DNA of 64,000 nt from Methanosarcina sp. UBA289 (GTDB lineage Archaea; Halobacteriota; Methanosarcinia; Methanosarcinales; Methanosarcinaceae), in NCBI GenBank assembly GCA_002496565.1, contig DAKJ01000005.1, positions 132,916-196,915 on the forward strand. Reading direction: 5' to 3'. The notes beneath the pieces were generated by a model. It saw only the letters and a program-made list of their open reading frames with translations. It made no database searches and was not told the origin of the DNA. How positions within the stretch are numbered: position 1 is the stretch's first letter; each line of letters opens with the position of its first letter. Made by a program: the position numbers and the translations under genes. This document shows positions 27,383 to 36,668 of the stretch, in pieces.

Positions 27383-28195
27383 TTAACTTTTTGGACTCAG
27401 ATAAAACCGTATAAAGATGCCTTTGAAAAATTCATAGGATTTCTTGGCTTCTACAATCTTTCCGGCAGCTTCTATCTTATTTTCCTCTTCTTTACTTTTA
27501 TTTACTGCTTCTTGCTCAATGCTTTCTTCTCTTTCCTGTAACCCGGCTTTATAGCTTTCATTTTCCGAAATCCAGAGAGTTATATTTTCTTCCGGACCGA
27601 AACTGCCTTTAAGCACTGTATGGTTATTTCCTGGTTCCTGACTCTTGTTATTCAGCCCTTCTGTCCGCTCTACATTGAAGTCTAAAGGCAAAGTGATCGT
27701 AATATTTGAGTTTGGAGTGCCCATAAGCCAGATATCTGTACCCTGATTAACCTCTTTCTCGAAAATATAATTTACACTCGCATAATTAGTAATTGATGAA
27801 TCTTTTAAAACATTGCCCAGAGCTTCCTTTGAGAGATAAAAGTCAACATCCGTCACTTTAACGGGGTCTGAAGTGCCATTGAGCTTTACATCAGGTTTGG
27901 TTTTTAAGGCTTCTTTCGTTTGATCCCTGAGAAAGGTTTCCGCTTTCAGGATTTCCCATGCATTGACAAATTTATCTTTGTTTCCTGTTTGCATGTCTAT
28001 GAAATTCCTGAAAATGATAGATTCATTGCCTGTAATTTGTTCTTGATATTCCCATGTCATTCCATTCCTTTCCAGTGTAATGTTATTACTGGGTACAAAG
28101 GCAGCAGTACAGGGTTCTGCCATAAAAACAGGCATAAAAAGGCTTAATAACAGAAAACCGGTTAAAAAAAGGTTGTATGCTTTCAAGGCGCTCAA
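27383..28195 (-). CDS. Secreted or surface protein of unknown function
   Basis: 270 residues with an N-terminal signal peptide (AYNLFLTGFLLLSLFMPVFM then AEPCTAAF). The mature part has many N-glycosylation-type sites (NES, NIT, NHT, NKS), and the tail has a charged helix REESIEQEAVNKSKEEENK. It was not assigned to a family with certainty. Position between map and the DUF1805 gene suggests co-expression, with no functional link evident. Confidence 0.65.
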   Translation of the reverse strand: MSALKAYNLFLTGFLLLSLFMPVFMAEPCTAAFVPSNNITLERNGMTWEYQEQITGNESIIFRNFIDMQTGNKDKFVNAWEILKAETFLRDQTKEALKTKPDVKLNGTSDPVKVTDVDFYLSKEALGNVLKDSSITNYASVNYIFEKEVNQGTDIWLMGTPNSNITITLPLDFNVERTEGLNNKSQEPGNNHTVLKGSFGPEENITLWISENESYKAGLQEREESIEQEAVNKSKEEENKIEAAGKIVEAKKSYEFFKGIFIRFYLSPKS

Positions 28196-28304
28196 CTCGT
28201 GTCTTTTTCAATATTTGACTCCTTGTTAACCTTTACACTCTTTTTTTTCTTTATTCCCGGTTTTGTTTTCTCTTTATCTTCAATTCTATTTTCTTTTTCG
28301 GATT

Positions 28305-29210
28305 TTACTTTGTTGTAACCTCGCAGCCGTCATGGGTTATTATTATGGTATGTTCGGCCTGGGCTACAAGCCCGCCAGTACTTTCGAGAAGCACAGGATA
28401 GGAATGAAGAATTCCTGCTTTTTCAAGCTGAAGTAATGCGAAATCCAGTCTGTCGGATTCAAGCCAGCGCTTTGCAAAAGGCAGCTCTCTATATTCTTCT
28501 ACCTGTTTCAGGACATTTCGGACTGCAGGCATACGGACCGGCTTTTTCCTTATAAGGCTGTATATCTCGGCCCAGTTTCCGTCGTGGACAGTACCTGCTC
28601 CATCCGTTGCAAAAGGCTCAATTGCAAGCACGTCGCCTTCCTTTAAAATCGCTCCTCCTTCCACATGCCGGTTAGGAACAGCAGGATCATCATGAGCTTC
28701 GTACTCGGAAAGTCCATGACCTGTCAGGTTTATTATCGGGTTAAGTCCGTAACTGCGAATGCTGTTCTCTATTGCAGCCCCAATTTCCCCTGTAGAAATT
28801 CCTGGCTTTGCAAGGTCAATGGCTACGGCAAGAGCTTCCTCGGCGGCTTTTAAGATATCGGAATTTCCTGACAGGTCAACAGTCACAGCCGAGTCTGCAA
28901 TATATCCATCTACATGGACCCCTAGATCCAGCTTAACCATATCCCTTCCAAAAACGTCAGTATCTCCTATCTTTGGGGTTGCATGTGCAGCCTCTTGATT
29001 TCTTGAAATATTGCAGGGAAAAGCCGGTCTGCCTCCCAGCTCTATAGTCCGGTTTTCAACAAACTCTGCAACTTGCAGCAGAGAGTTTCCGACCCTGATC
29101 ATCTCCACAGCTTCGGCCCTGACAGTTTTCAGGATCCTACCTGCTTCTCTGTATTTCTCAAGGATCTCTTGCTTATTGTGCACATTATCAGTCATGTTAC
29201 CCCTTGTCAA
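28305..29210 (-). CDS. map: Methionine aminopeptidase, type II archaeal
   Basis: Removes initiator methionine. 301-residue M24 fold with metal ligands in order: LDLGVHVDGYIADSAVT (two Asp), TGHGLSEYEAHDDP (His), AIEPFATDG (Glu) and the C-terminal EHTIIIT (Glu). Substrate His is in NQEAAHATP. The insertion typical of type II enzymes is present. The ORF begins MTRGNMTDN; the internal ATG six codons in is an alternative start. Confidence 0.94.
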   Translation of the reverse strand: MTRGNMTDNVHNKQEILEKYREAGRILKTVRAEAVEMIRVGNSLLQVAEFVENRTIELGGRPAFPCNISRNQEAAHATPKIGDTDVFGRDMVKLDLGVHVDGYIADSAVTVDLSGNSDILKAAEEALAVAIDLAKPGISTGEIGAAIENSIRSYGLNPIINLTGHGLSEYEAHDDPAVPNRHVEGGAILKEGDVLAIEPFATDGAGTVHDGNWAEIYSLIRKKPVRMPAVRNVLKQVEEYRELPFAKRWLESDRLDFALLQLEKAGILHSYPVLLESTGGLVAQAEHTIIITHDGCEVTTK

Positions 29211-29366
29211 TGATTTTATTAGATCTTCTAATTCCTGAATAATTGATTGAGATTTTAATGGAACATATTTGAATTATTGATACTTTTACTGCAATTTTAT
29301 GAGCAGGCTAATATAGTTAGATGAAATGTAAACGAAATATAACAGATCCTTTAAATTGTAAACCTG

Positions 29367-30536
29367 TTATACTACAAATCTCTTTTCCAGCCCTGTAAGA
29401 TTCTGGTATCCATTTTCAGTGACCAGGACCATATCCTCGATTCGTATTCCTCCTATTCCAGGGTAGTACAGCCCAGGCTCGATAGTGATCACATTTCCTG
29501 CCTCAAGTAAAACTCCGTTTTCTCCTACACTTGGTAATTCATGTATGTCAAGTCCAACTCCATGTCCTGTTGAATGAATAAACCCGACTTTTGCACCACT
29601 TCGGTAGGTATCGTATCCGTGCGCTTCGAAGAAGTCGCAAACAGCGTTATGAACATCAGATGCTTTTACTCCTGGCTTAACCATTTCAAACCCTTTTTTC
29701 TGGGCTGCAAGCACAGTTTCGTACATCTTTTTGAGCTCTTCCGAAACCTCTCCATGCAGGACTGTGCGTGTCATGTCCGCAAAATAACGTTTTTTCTTGC
29801 TTCGCGGGAAAATATCCAGGATAATTGGGGCATTTGCCCTCAGAGGGCCGTCCGTAGTTCCATGAGGATTTGCCGTGTCCTTGCCGCATGAAACAATAGT
29901 CTCTTCGGCCTCGCACCCGTAGTCAAGAAGAGTATGATCTATAACCGAAAGCACTTTAGTCCCTGTCAGTACCTCCCCTGCGTGATAAAGAAATCCTTCT
30001 TTTTCTTCTGCTCCTGCTATTAAGGTTATAGCAGCTTCCATAGCCTTTTCTCCTGCCATCTGGGCATATTTTATGGCTTCAAGCTCTTCCGGCCTTTTCA
30101 GGCTCCTGATTTGTCTGAATGGACTTTTTATAGGCACTATTGAGAAGCCTGCTTCCGTGAGAAAGTTTGATTCAAATACTGGGAAATCGTAAGGTACTGC
30201 GACTTTCTTTATCCCTTTTTCTGCAAGCAGCTCGGATATGCAGGCTGCATAGGCGATAGACGGGTCTTTTTTCTCCTTTACCTTTTCCCTGTAGCCCAGA
30301 TCCTGAGTTGTCTTTATTGTCGAAACTCTTGACTCTATTTCGGCTCTTCCTTTTTCCATATCTGAAATAAAGAGTACTTCTTCTCCGGCTGCTGTTTGCA
30401 GGTAAGCGAAATCGTCGGAAGCCAGGAAGCGAGTTACATAATAAATATCGGAATTATGAAGATTCCCTATCATAAGATAGGCATCGGTTCCTGCCTCTTC
30501 AAGGGTCTTTTTTATGCTGAACTCTGGTTCGGTCAT
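29367..30536 (-). CDS. M24 Xaa-Pro peptidase family protein
   Basis: 389-residue peptidase with an N-terminal creatinase-like domain and C-terminal pita-bread domain. Metal ligands: PIILDIFPRSKKKRYFADMT (two Asp), HSTGHGVGLDIHE (His), TIEPGLYYPG (Glu), GGIRIEDMV (Glu). This set is complete, so it should be active on X-Pro bonds. It follows a hypothetical gene by 38 bases and probably shares its transcript. Confidence 0.88.
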   Translation of the reverse strand: MTEPEFSIKKTLEEAGTDAYLMIGNLHNSDIYYVTRFLASDDFAYLQTAAGEEVLFISDMEKGRAEIESRVSTIKTTQDLGYREKVKEKKDPSIAYAACISELLAEKGIKKVAVPYDFPVFESNFLTEAGFSIVPIKSPFRQIRSLKRPEELEAIKYAQMAGEKAMEAAITLIAGAEEKEGFLYHAGEVLTGTKVLSVIDHTLLDYGCEAEETIVSCGKDTANPHGTTDGPLRANAPIILDIFPRSKKKRYFADMTRTVLHGEVSEELKKMYETVLAAQKKGFEMVKPGVKASDVHNAVCDFFEAHGYDTYRSGAKVGFIHSTGHGVGLDIHELPSVGENGVLLEAGNVITIEPGLYYPGIGGIRIEDMVLVTENGYQNLTGLEKRFVV

Positions 30537-30574
30537 GCAAGATAATTCTGGCTTTGTGCATAAAGGTCTTATTG

Positions 30575-31135
30575 TCAGGTCTTTTTTCCTTCCATTCGTA
30601 AGATGGCCTCTTTTAACTCATGGTTCAGAATAAGAAACTCTTCAAGCATCGCAAAATAGCGGTTAAGAGAAGCTGTCATTTCATCCGAGAACCTGAGAAA
30701 ACATGCATATTTTCTCCTTCCCAGCTCTTTTACCCAGGATTTATTCTCAGGTTCCACTTCCAGCAGTTCCCAGAAAATTTCTGTGGCACAGCCAAGGATT
30801 CTTCGAACGCTTGAGGGCACTTCCTTTCGAATTTTTTCCTTTTTAAATTCCACGTAGTCCTTGGAAATATCCGGCTGAAACATTGCGTTTCTATGAATCC
30901 AGTAATCATCGCGATTGAGATAAGTTTCTACAATGTTTGAAATTTTGGGGAATAACTCCTTTAGGTCTAAACTTGATTCACCTTTTGATCCACTGGGATC
31001 TTTGTTGTCATATCTTAAGTTCTTGGGAATAGACGCATTTTCTGGAAAATGTACGGTCATTTCAATTTCTCTTTGAATCCATTCTGAGGTGAAGTTTTTG
31101 GTAGCTTCAATAAAGATGAGAGCCTCAATCTCCAT
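30575..31135 (-). CDS. Conserved hypothetical protein
   Basis: 186 residues, without signal peptide or membrane helix. Contains YDNKDPSGSKGESSLDL, a predicted helical half with FRKEVPSSVRRILG-like segments (KKEKIRKEVPSSVRRILGCA) and a helix-rich C-terminus (MLEEFLILNHELKEAILRME). No family recognised. Located directly upstream of the M24 peptidase on the same strand. Confidence 0.6.
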   Translation of the reverse strand: MEIEALIFIEATKNFTSEWIQREIEMTVHFPENASIPKNLRYDNKDPSGSKGESSLDLKELFPKISNIVETYLNRDDYWIHRNAMFQPDISKDYVEFKKEKIRKEVPSSVRRILGCATEIFWELLEVEPENKSWVKELGRRKYACFLRFSDEMTASLNRYFAMLEEFLILNHELKEAILRMEGKKT

Positions 31136-31700
31136 TTTTCTCCTGGTAGCTTCCAGTCTTTCACATGTGCTGTTAATTTTTTTCCTAGAATCGTTCGGGA
31201 TATCGGATTCAGTCTCTATTCTCGTGCCCTCCTTCCCTGTTAATTTTCTAATTTTTATGTATTTTCTCGTACATAATTTCCTTTTATATTATTCTCAGGA
31301 TTATTTCCTAAGTCTTTAATATTCTCTCTATAGGTTTGGGACAAGCTTGAATAAGTGAGAGAAAAAAATAGATTGAAGGGGTAATATTGGAACTTAACTG
31401 ATTTAATCTGAGCAGTATGAGTAGGTTAGATAAAAAAAGAATAGAAGACGAGTTGATAAGAGAGAAACAATAAAAAATGGTATATTTTTAATAAATAATA
31501 AACAATGGTAAATTTTAAAGAAACAATAAATAACGGTAAATTTTAAAGAAAAAACAAGTGAATGATTAAAACAAAAGCAAGCGTAAAGATTAGAAATTGC
31601 TGATATGACTTCCAATCTTTTAAAATAAAAGATAAAATGTTATTACTCTTTGTATTCTTTAAAATAAATTAAATAATGTCCTATATTCAAAAAAATAAAG
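31136..31700. other. Intergenic region with AT-rich tandem repeats
   Basis: 565 bases upstream of the hypothetical gene at 30575 and downstream of tRNA-Asp. Around 31460-31555 three imperfect repeats of about 31 bases contain aayaatggtaaattttaaag. No gene seen. The T-run on the minus strand at 31689-31699 (complement of aaaaaaataaa) is a likely tRNA terminator. Confidence 0.5.
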
Positions 31701-31773
31701 CGCCCGGACCGGGATTCGAACCCGGGTCGGAGCCTCGACAGGGCTCCATGATAGGCCTCTACACTATCCGGAC
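31701..31773 (-). tRNA. tRNA-Asp (GTC)
   Basis: Full cloverleaf on the minus strand: acceptor GTCCGGA with TCCGGGC, anticodon stem GAGCC/GGCTC enclosing the seven-base loop CTGTCGA with anticodon GTC, T-arm CCCGG-GTTCGAAT-CCCGG type. 73 bases including the discriminator G; CCA is not encoded. A TATA-like stretch (minus strand, about 31831-31846) lies upstream, along with a perfect gctcgca/tgcgagc palindrome at 31802-31816. Confidence 0.95.
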
Positions 31774-31886
31774 ACTTTGGTCTCTTCTGCTACTGTTTTT
31801 CGCTCGCATTGCGAGCAAAACTTAAATGCTTTTTTAATATATAAATGTTCCCGTTGAAGCTTTTCGATTCTGGATACTGCTTTAGG

Positions 31887-32002
31887 TCCCGCCTCCCAGA
31901 CTCGAACCGGGGACATCGCGGTGCCTGCGCGGAAATGAACGGGTAATTTTACCCGCACGAGCCGAACTACAGCCGCGCACTCTACCACTGAGTTAAGGCG
32001 GG
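31887..32002 (-). tRNA. tRNA-Tyr (GTA) with a 44-base intron
   Basis: Acceptor CCCGCCT pairs with AGGCGGG, giving the C1-G72 pair and A73 typical of archaeal tRNA-Tyr. D-stem ACTC/GAGT, anticodon stem CGCGG/CCGCG, anticodon GTA. Exon 1 is 31967-32002, exon 2 is 31887-31922, and the intron 31923-31966 sits at the canonical site one base 3' of the anticodon (37/38). The intron holds a gggtaa/ttaccc hairpin. Excision by the bulge-helix-bulge endonuclease is expected. Confidence 0.93.
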
Positions 32003-32057
32003 ACTATGTATGTTAATCCACTGCTACACTTCTTGAGTGCACCATCTCATATATGGT

Positions 32058-32085
32058 GATGATATATATGTTTTACGCTGGATGT
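32058..32085 (-). promoter_or_regulatory. Candidate tRNA promoter
   Basis: AT-rich aacatatatatcatca (read on the minus strand, about 32060-32075) lies some 60 bases upstream of the tRNA-Tyr 5' end, the position expected for a TATA box. The two tRNAs are 113 bases apart; tRNA-Asp has its own TATA-like element. Confidence 0.4.
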
Positions 32086-32252
32086 GGGCTATATGGGCAC
32101 TTTTATAATATATTTATATTATAAGTTCATTCCATAGCCTGTTTCATTCGTGATTCTGATAAGTTTTCAGGAGTGTTCTCATAGCTCAATACATAGTTAC
32201 AATAATATTATGAAAAGAACCGGAAGGTTCTCCTCATAAATATCTATCTTAT

Positions 32253-33449
32253 TTAGAAAGTGTTTAATTCTCCTTTAATTACCATCTCGGTAATCTTTGT
32301 CACATTGGAAAGCCAGTCATCCATAACAACTTCGGCTTCGGCTTTGACCTTCGCAAAAGAAGTGCCTTCTTTAGGAATAATCTGTGCACTTGCTACAAGT
32401 GGCTGGTCAATTGGTTTTCCGATCTGGGAAAGCAGCCTGATATAAACGTCCTGGACTTCAGGAACCTGCTTTACAATATCGCGTGCCATCTGGGTTGAAA
32501 GGAGGTTGTAGATCTTGCCTATGTGGTTAATCGGGTTCTTTCCGCTGGTAGCCTCCATACTCATAGGCCTGTTTGGCGTAATAAGTCCATTACAGCGGTT
32601 TCCACGCCCTACCGAGCCGTCGTCTCCCATTTCAGCTGAAGTGCCTGTAACTGTGAGGAAAACACATTTTGTTTTCAAATTATCTCCGGTGTTAATGCAG
32701 ACCTTCACATCGCGCTCAGTATACCTCGGGGCGAGTTCTTCAACATATGTCTGCATTTCCTGGATCATATTTATATAGCTGTCAAAGTCGTCAATGTATC
32801 TTCCGATCATGCCGCTGCATATTGTAAGGGTTATATCCTCTCCATCCCTGAGCCCCATGACCTTCATATCTTCTCCGATTGCAGGCATGCGTGACTTAAG
32901 GTCTGTGAGCAGTTGCCTTTCGGTATTATATACGAGGTTTTCAAGCTCGGAAAATGGAGCGTGCCCAACACCGAATGAGGTATCATTTGCAACTGGAACT
33001 CTGTCTCTTTTGAAGACATCTCTGAGGTCTGAAGACCCTGTTCCGAGTTTGCAGTCCATGATAACATCTCTTTCGAGATCCATATTTACAAGGGTATTCT
33101 TAAGATATTGTCTGGCAGCTTGTAGGGCCACAGAATCGGTAGCAAGCTCGACCCCTTCGAACTCCTTTGTTGCCCTGCCTACTAGCAAAATATATATTGG
33201 CTGCAGGATTTCCCCGCCCCCGAATTTGGGACTGGATCTCCCGGCTACAATCTGGGTTTCGTCGGTATTATGGTGAAGTACGGCTCCACATTTGCTTATG
33301 TATTCCCTGCATAGTGCGCGACTTACAGCCTCGGCAAGTCCATCTGATATGCTGTCAGGATGCCCTATCCCTTTACGTTCTACAAGCTCTATCCGTTGCT
33401 TCTCAATAGGGGTTTGGAAGAGCTCCTCCACTTTGATATTCCGGGCCAT
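32253..33449 (-). CDS. mat: S-adenosylmethionine synthetase, archaeal type
   Basis: Makes SAM from methionine and ATP. The 398-residue protein belongs to the archaeal MAT family, which is divergent from bacterial MetK: ERKGIGHPDSISDGLAEAVS near the start, LHHNTDETQIVAGRSSPKFG, MDCKLGTGSSDLRDVF, TGTSAEMGDDGSVGRGNRCN and PMSMEATSGKNPINHIGK. Start ATG 33449. SAM is needed by the several methyltransferases seen in this window. Single gene with a long upstream region. Confidence 0.95.
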   Translation of the reverse strand: MARNIKVEELFQTPIEKQRIELVERKGIGHPDSISDGLAEAVSRALCREYISKCGAVLHHNTDETQIVAGRSSPKFGGGEILQPIYILLVGRATKEFEGVELATDSVALQAARQYLKNTLVNMDLERDVIMDCKLGTGSSDLRDVFKRDRVPVANDTSFGVGHAPFSELENLVYNTERQLLTDLKSRMPAIGEDMKVMGLRDGEDITLTICSGMIGRYIDDFDSYINMIQEMQTYVEELAPRYTERDVKVCINTGDNLKTKCVFLTVTGTSAEMGDDGSVGRGNRCNGLITPNRPMSMEATSGKNPINHIGKIYNLLSTQMARDIVKQVPEVQDVYIRLLSQIGKPIDQPLVASAQIIPKEGTSFAKVKAEAEVVMDDWLSNVTKITEMVIKGELNTF

Positions 33450-33926
33450 TTGGATCCTCTTTTTTCAAAATCGATAATAGTTTTATTATTAAATGTTGAT
33501 GTTATTGATTTACTATTTTTCGGTCAGTTGTATCATCAGTCTGCTATTCTTAGCACCCTGTTCTGATCAATTCTTCTGTTGCTATGACATTAATAATATT
33601 TATAACTCGAGAGCAAGTTTCTATTAAATTACTATGCCTATATAATTTTTCCTCTGCGTTCATTACTGAAAGTAATAATTTCTCTAAAAACAACTTCCTA
33701 TAAATCGATTTTACCTTCAATATTAAACGCTTACTCCTGCCTCTCTTAATTAATTAACAATGAATTGGCTTTTTATCTATGACCCTGCCTTTCTTAAAGG
33801 AAAACTTCCATGAGATCTTACCGTGAAGTCTATATTAGACAAGAGTATTCTGGATAAATGTTTTTACTTGGATGAGCTTACCCGAGGAAATATTTCTCGG
33901 CAGATTACTAATAGAGGACATAACAG
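33450..33926. other. Divergent promoter region between mat and hisG
   Basis: 477 bases, AT-rich, without a credible gene. Must contain promoters for mat (minus) and the his cluster (plus). ttattaatatttataac near 33586-33604 is a TATA-like element. No clear operator or riboswitch is seen. Confidence 0.4.
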
Positions 33927-34796
33927 ATGATTCGCGTTGCAATACCCAATAAAGGGCGCCTTTACGAACCCACAATCTCTATTTTCAAAGATGCAGGGCT
34001 CCCTGTCAGTGGAGGGGCTGAAAGTCGAAAGCTTTTCGCAAAAACTACAGATCCGGATATCCATATTCTCTTCGCCAGGGCCGCTGATATCCCTGAGTAC
34101 GTACAGGACGGAGCTGCAGACGTTGGTATTACAGGCATAGATCTGATTACGGAAAGGGGAGCAAAGGTTGAAACCCTCTTGGACCTTAAATTCGGGAAAG
34201 CTAACCTTGTCCTGGCAGTCCCTGAGGATTCTGATTTCCAGAAAGCCCAGGATCTTGAAGGCCGAAAAATCGCAACTGAGTTTCCGGAAATTACAAGCCA
34301 GTACTTCAAAAAGCTTGGAGTAAACGTTGAGGTTATAAAGGTCAGTGGAGCCTGTGAAATGACTCCACACGTGGGGATTGCGGACGCAATCGTGGATATC
34401 TCAAGTTCCGGAACCACCCTGATGATAAACCATTTAAAAGCTATTGACACCGTTTTTTCTTCCACAGTCTACCTGATCGCAAATAAAGAAAGCCTCAAGA
34501 CAAAGGAAAAAATTCTGGATATCAAAACTGCACTGGAAAGCGTGCTCAATGCAAAGCAGCGGCGTTATCTTATGATGAATGTCCCCGAGTCATCACTCCA
34601 GTCAGTAAAAGAGGTCCTTCCAGGAATGTCAGGCCCAACGGTTATGAAGGTCGAATCCAGTAAATTGCCCGGAGAAGACATTCTTGCAGTTCATGCGGTT
34701 GTGGATGCAGACCTGATTTTTACCATTGTAAATAAGTTGAAGAAAGTTGGTGCACGTGACGTTCTTGTCGTACCTATCGAAAGAATAATGCCCTGA
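33927..34796 (+). CDS. hisG: ATP phosphoribosyltransferase, long form
   Basis: First step of histidine synthesis: joins PRPP and ATP. The 289-residue long form has the periplasmic-binding-protein-like catalytic domains (RVAIPNKGRLYEP; DVGITGIDLITERG; the phosphate site DAIVDISSSGTTL) and a C-terminal ACT-like regulatory domain (about residue 215 on, RRYLMMNVPESSLQSVKEVL) for histidine feedback inhibition. ATG 33927. First of three his genes on this strand. Confidence 0.96.
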   Translation: MIRVAIPNKGRLYEPTISIFKDAGLPVSGGAESRKLFAKTTDPDIHILFARAADIPEYVQDGAADVGITGIDLITERGAKVETLLDLKFGKANLVLAVPEDSDFQKAQDLEGRKIATEFPEITSQYFKKLGVNVEVIKVSGACEMTPHVGIADAIVDISSSGTTLMINHLKAIDTVFSSTVYLIANKESLKTKEKILDIKTALESVLNAKQRRYLMMNVPESSLQSVKEVLPGMSGPTVMKVESSKLPGEDILAVHAVVDADLIFTIVNKLKKVGARDVLVVPIERIMP

Positions 34797-34873
34797 AGAA
34801 AAATGACCTGAAAATGAGGCTTCAGGAAAGATAAATAAAAGAGAGTTCTCTAAGACGTGTCGGAGATGTGACT

Positions 34874-35611
34874 TTGGTTTTTGAAGTGATTCCTGCGGTG
34901 GATATGAGGGGCGGAAAATGCGTTCAGCTTGTTCAGGGAATACCTGGAAGTGAAATTGTATCCCTTGACGATCCTGTTGAAGTCTCCCTTGACTGGGTTA
35001 GAAAAGGGGCAAAGACCCTTCACCTGGTAGATCTGGACGGAGCAATTGAAGGAGAGCGCAAAAATGCCCCTATAATTGAAAAAATAGTCAATGCCTGCCG
35101 AGAAAAAGGGGTGAGAATTCAGGTTGGAGGAGGCATTCGAAGCTTTGAGGATGCAGCTTCTTTGCTTGAGCTTGGGGTTTCGAGGGTGATTCTTGGAACT
35201 GCTGCTCTCCAGAACCCGGAACTTGTAAAACAGCTCTCCAGTGCCTTTGGAAAAGACAGTGTAACCGTTGCCCTGGATGCAAAAAACGGAAAAATATCAA
35301 TAAAAGGCTGGACTGAGGAATGTGCACAAACTCCTGTAGAAATGGGCAGAAAGTTTGAAGAACTTGGTGCAGGTAGTCTGCTTTTTACAAATATAGACAC
35401 TGAAGGACTTTTGCAGGGAGTAAATCCTGCCCCTACAAAAGAACTTGTAGAGTCTGTCAGTATTCCTGTAATCGCATCCGGAGGAGTAAGTTCTCTGCAA
35501 GACCTGCAGGTTCTGAAGAATACCGGAGCAGCAGGAGTTGTGGTAGGCAGTGCTCTTTACACAGGCAGGTTCACACTTGAAGCTGCGATTGAAACAATCC
35601 TGCATGAGTGA
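34874..35611 (+). CDS. hisA: ProFAR isomerase (phosphoribosylformimino-AICAR-P isomerase)
   Basis: TIM-barrel isomerase of histidine synthesis. FEVIPAVDMRGGKCVQLVQG at the start, LVDLDGAIEG, VGGGIRSFEDA and IPVIASGGVSS as phosphate-binding loops. A GTG at 34868 is only 2 bases from the GGAG at 34862-34865; the TTG at 34874 is 8 bases from it and gives the usual family N-terminus, so I prefer TTG. About 77 bases after hisG. Confidence 0.93.
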   Translation: MVFEVIPAVDMRGGKCVQLVQGIPGSEIVSLDDPVEVSLDWVRKGAKTLHLVDLDGAIEGERKNAPIIEKIVNACREKGVRIQVGGGIRSFEDAASLLELGVSRVILGTAALQNPELVKQLSSAFGKDSVTVALDAKNGKISIKGWTEECAQTPVEMGRKFEELGAGSLLFTNIDTEGLLQGVNPAPTKELVESVSIPVIASGGVSSLQDLQVLKNTGAAGVVVGSALYTGRFTLEAAIETILHE

Positions 35612-35766
35612 AATGAACCTTGTTTTTGTTTTTTGGCAGAGCTTTTGACATATTTTTGGCATAATGCGTAATTATACTTCTTCAATCTTCCGCAAAAGCA
35701 TTGAGAAAGAATTAACAGGCAGCTAGATAGAAAGTATTTATAAATTTAAAGAGAATGTGGTGCTGT

Positions 35767-36342
35767 ATGAGAACAGGCAAAATTTCCCGCAAGACAAAAG
35801 AGACTGATATCCAGCTTGAACTGAACCTTGATGGCTCAGGGATTGCCGATATCAATACAGGGATTGGGTTTTTTGACCATATGCTTACTTCTTTTGCAAG
35901 ACATGCAGAATTTGACCTTAAGGTACATGCGGATGGTGACCTGTATGTCGATGAACATCACCTTGTGGAAGACACAGGAATAGTTCTCGGAAAAGTGCTT
36001 GCTGAGGCGCTAGGAGATATGGCAGGAATTGCTCGTTTTGGAGAAGCCAGAATTCCAATGGACGAAGCCCTTGCCGAGGTTGCCTTGGATGTAGGCGGGC
36101 GCAGTTACCTTGTCCTGAAAGCCGAATTTACAGCTCCTCAGGTGGGACAATTCAGCACCCAGCTTGTAAAACACTTCTTCGAAACACTTGCCTCAAATGC
36201 AAAAATTACTATCCATGCAAGTGTCTATGGTGATAACGACCATCATAAGATCGAAGCTCTCTTCAAGGCTTTTGCCTATGCTATGAAACGAGCTGTAAAA
36301 ATTGAAGGTAAAGAAATAAAGAGCACTAAAGGACTTCTATAA
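35767..36342 (+). CDS. hisB: Imidazoleglycerol-phosphate dehydratase
   Basis: Mn-dependent dehydration in histidine synthesis. The diagnostic repeats of metal-binding histidines are present: GFFDHMLTSFARHAEFD, DEHHLVEDTGIVLG, KHFFETLASNAKITIH and YGDNDHHKIEALFKAFA. ATG 35767 gives the family start MRTGKISRKTKET; an ATG four codons earlier (35755) is possible. A complete HisB of about 192 aa without fused phosphatase. Confidence 0.95.
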   Translation: MRTGKISRKTKETDIQLELNLDGSGIADINTGIGFFDHMLTSFARHAEFDLKVHADGDLYVDEHHLVEDTGIVLGKVLAEALGDMAGIARFGEARIPMDEALAEVALDVGGRSYLVLKAEFTAPQVGQFSTQLVKHFFETLASNAKITIHASVYGDNDHHKIEALFKAFAYAMKRAVKIEGKEIKSTKGLL

Positions 36343-36352
36343 CGCCGTGTCC

Positions 36353-36450
36353 CATCACCCTAGTTCCGTCACCCTAGTTCCGTCACCCTAGTCCCGTCTC
36401 GGGAGGACGGTGCCCTTTTCGCTCACTTCGTTCGCTCAAGAGGGCTGAGT
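36353..36450 (+). repeat. Three 14-bp tandem repeats and hairpins after hisB
   Basis: Units c(a/g)tcaccctagt(t/c)c at 36353, 36367 and 36381, followed by a hairpin ccgtc/gacgg (36394-36410) and a second stem gcccttttcgctc with gagcgaac and aagagggc around 36412-36445. Compact structured DNA 10 bases after the hisB stop, likely terminating the his transcript. Confidence 0.6.
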
Positions 36451-36668
36451 TATAGAACAGAAGTCTTTCGCATTTTCATACTTTCTGCAGTTGCTTCCTC
36501 TGAACCGAGTAGACGCAGGATATACATCAAAACTTGATTTAATGTATAATTTTACCTGATTCTGTAGATTTAGCATAGTTTTTTCGTTTCCTGTCTCCTC
36601 AAAAGTTAGGCAAGCTAACTTTTTTATTCCTGAAAATGAATTTTATAAATGGAATTTGGGGGAATGAA
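36451..36668. other. Upstream region of the oxidoreductase gene
   Basis: About 220 bases of intergenic sequence (326 including the hisB 3' repeats). An inverted repeat aaaagttag.caagctaactttttt around 36600-36625 could be an operator or terminator. No gene seen. Confidence 0.35.
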
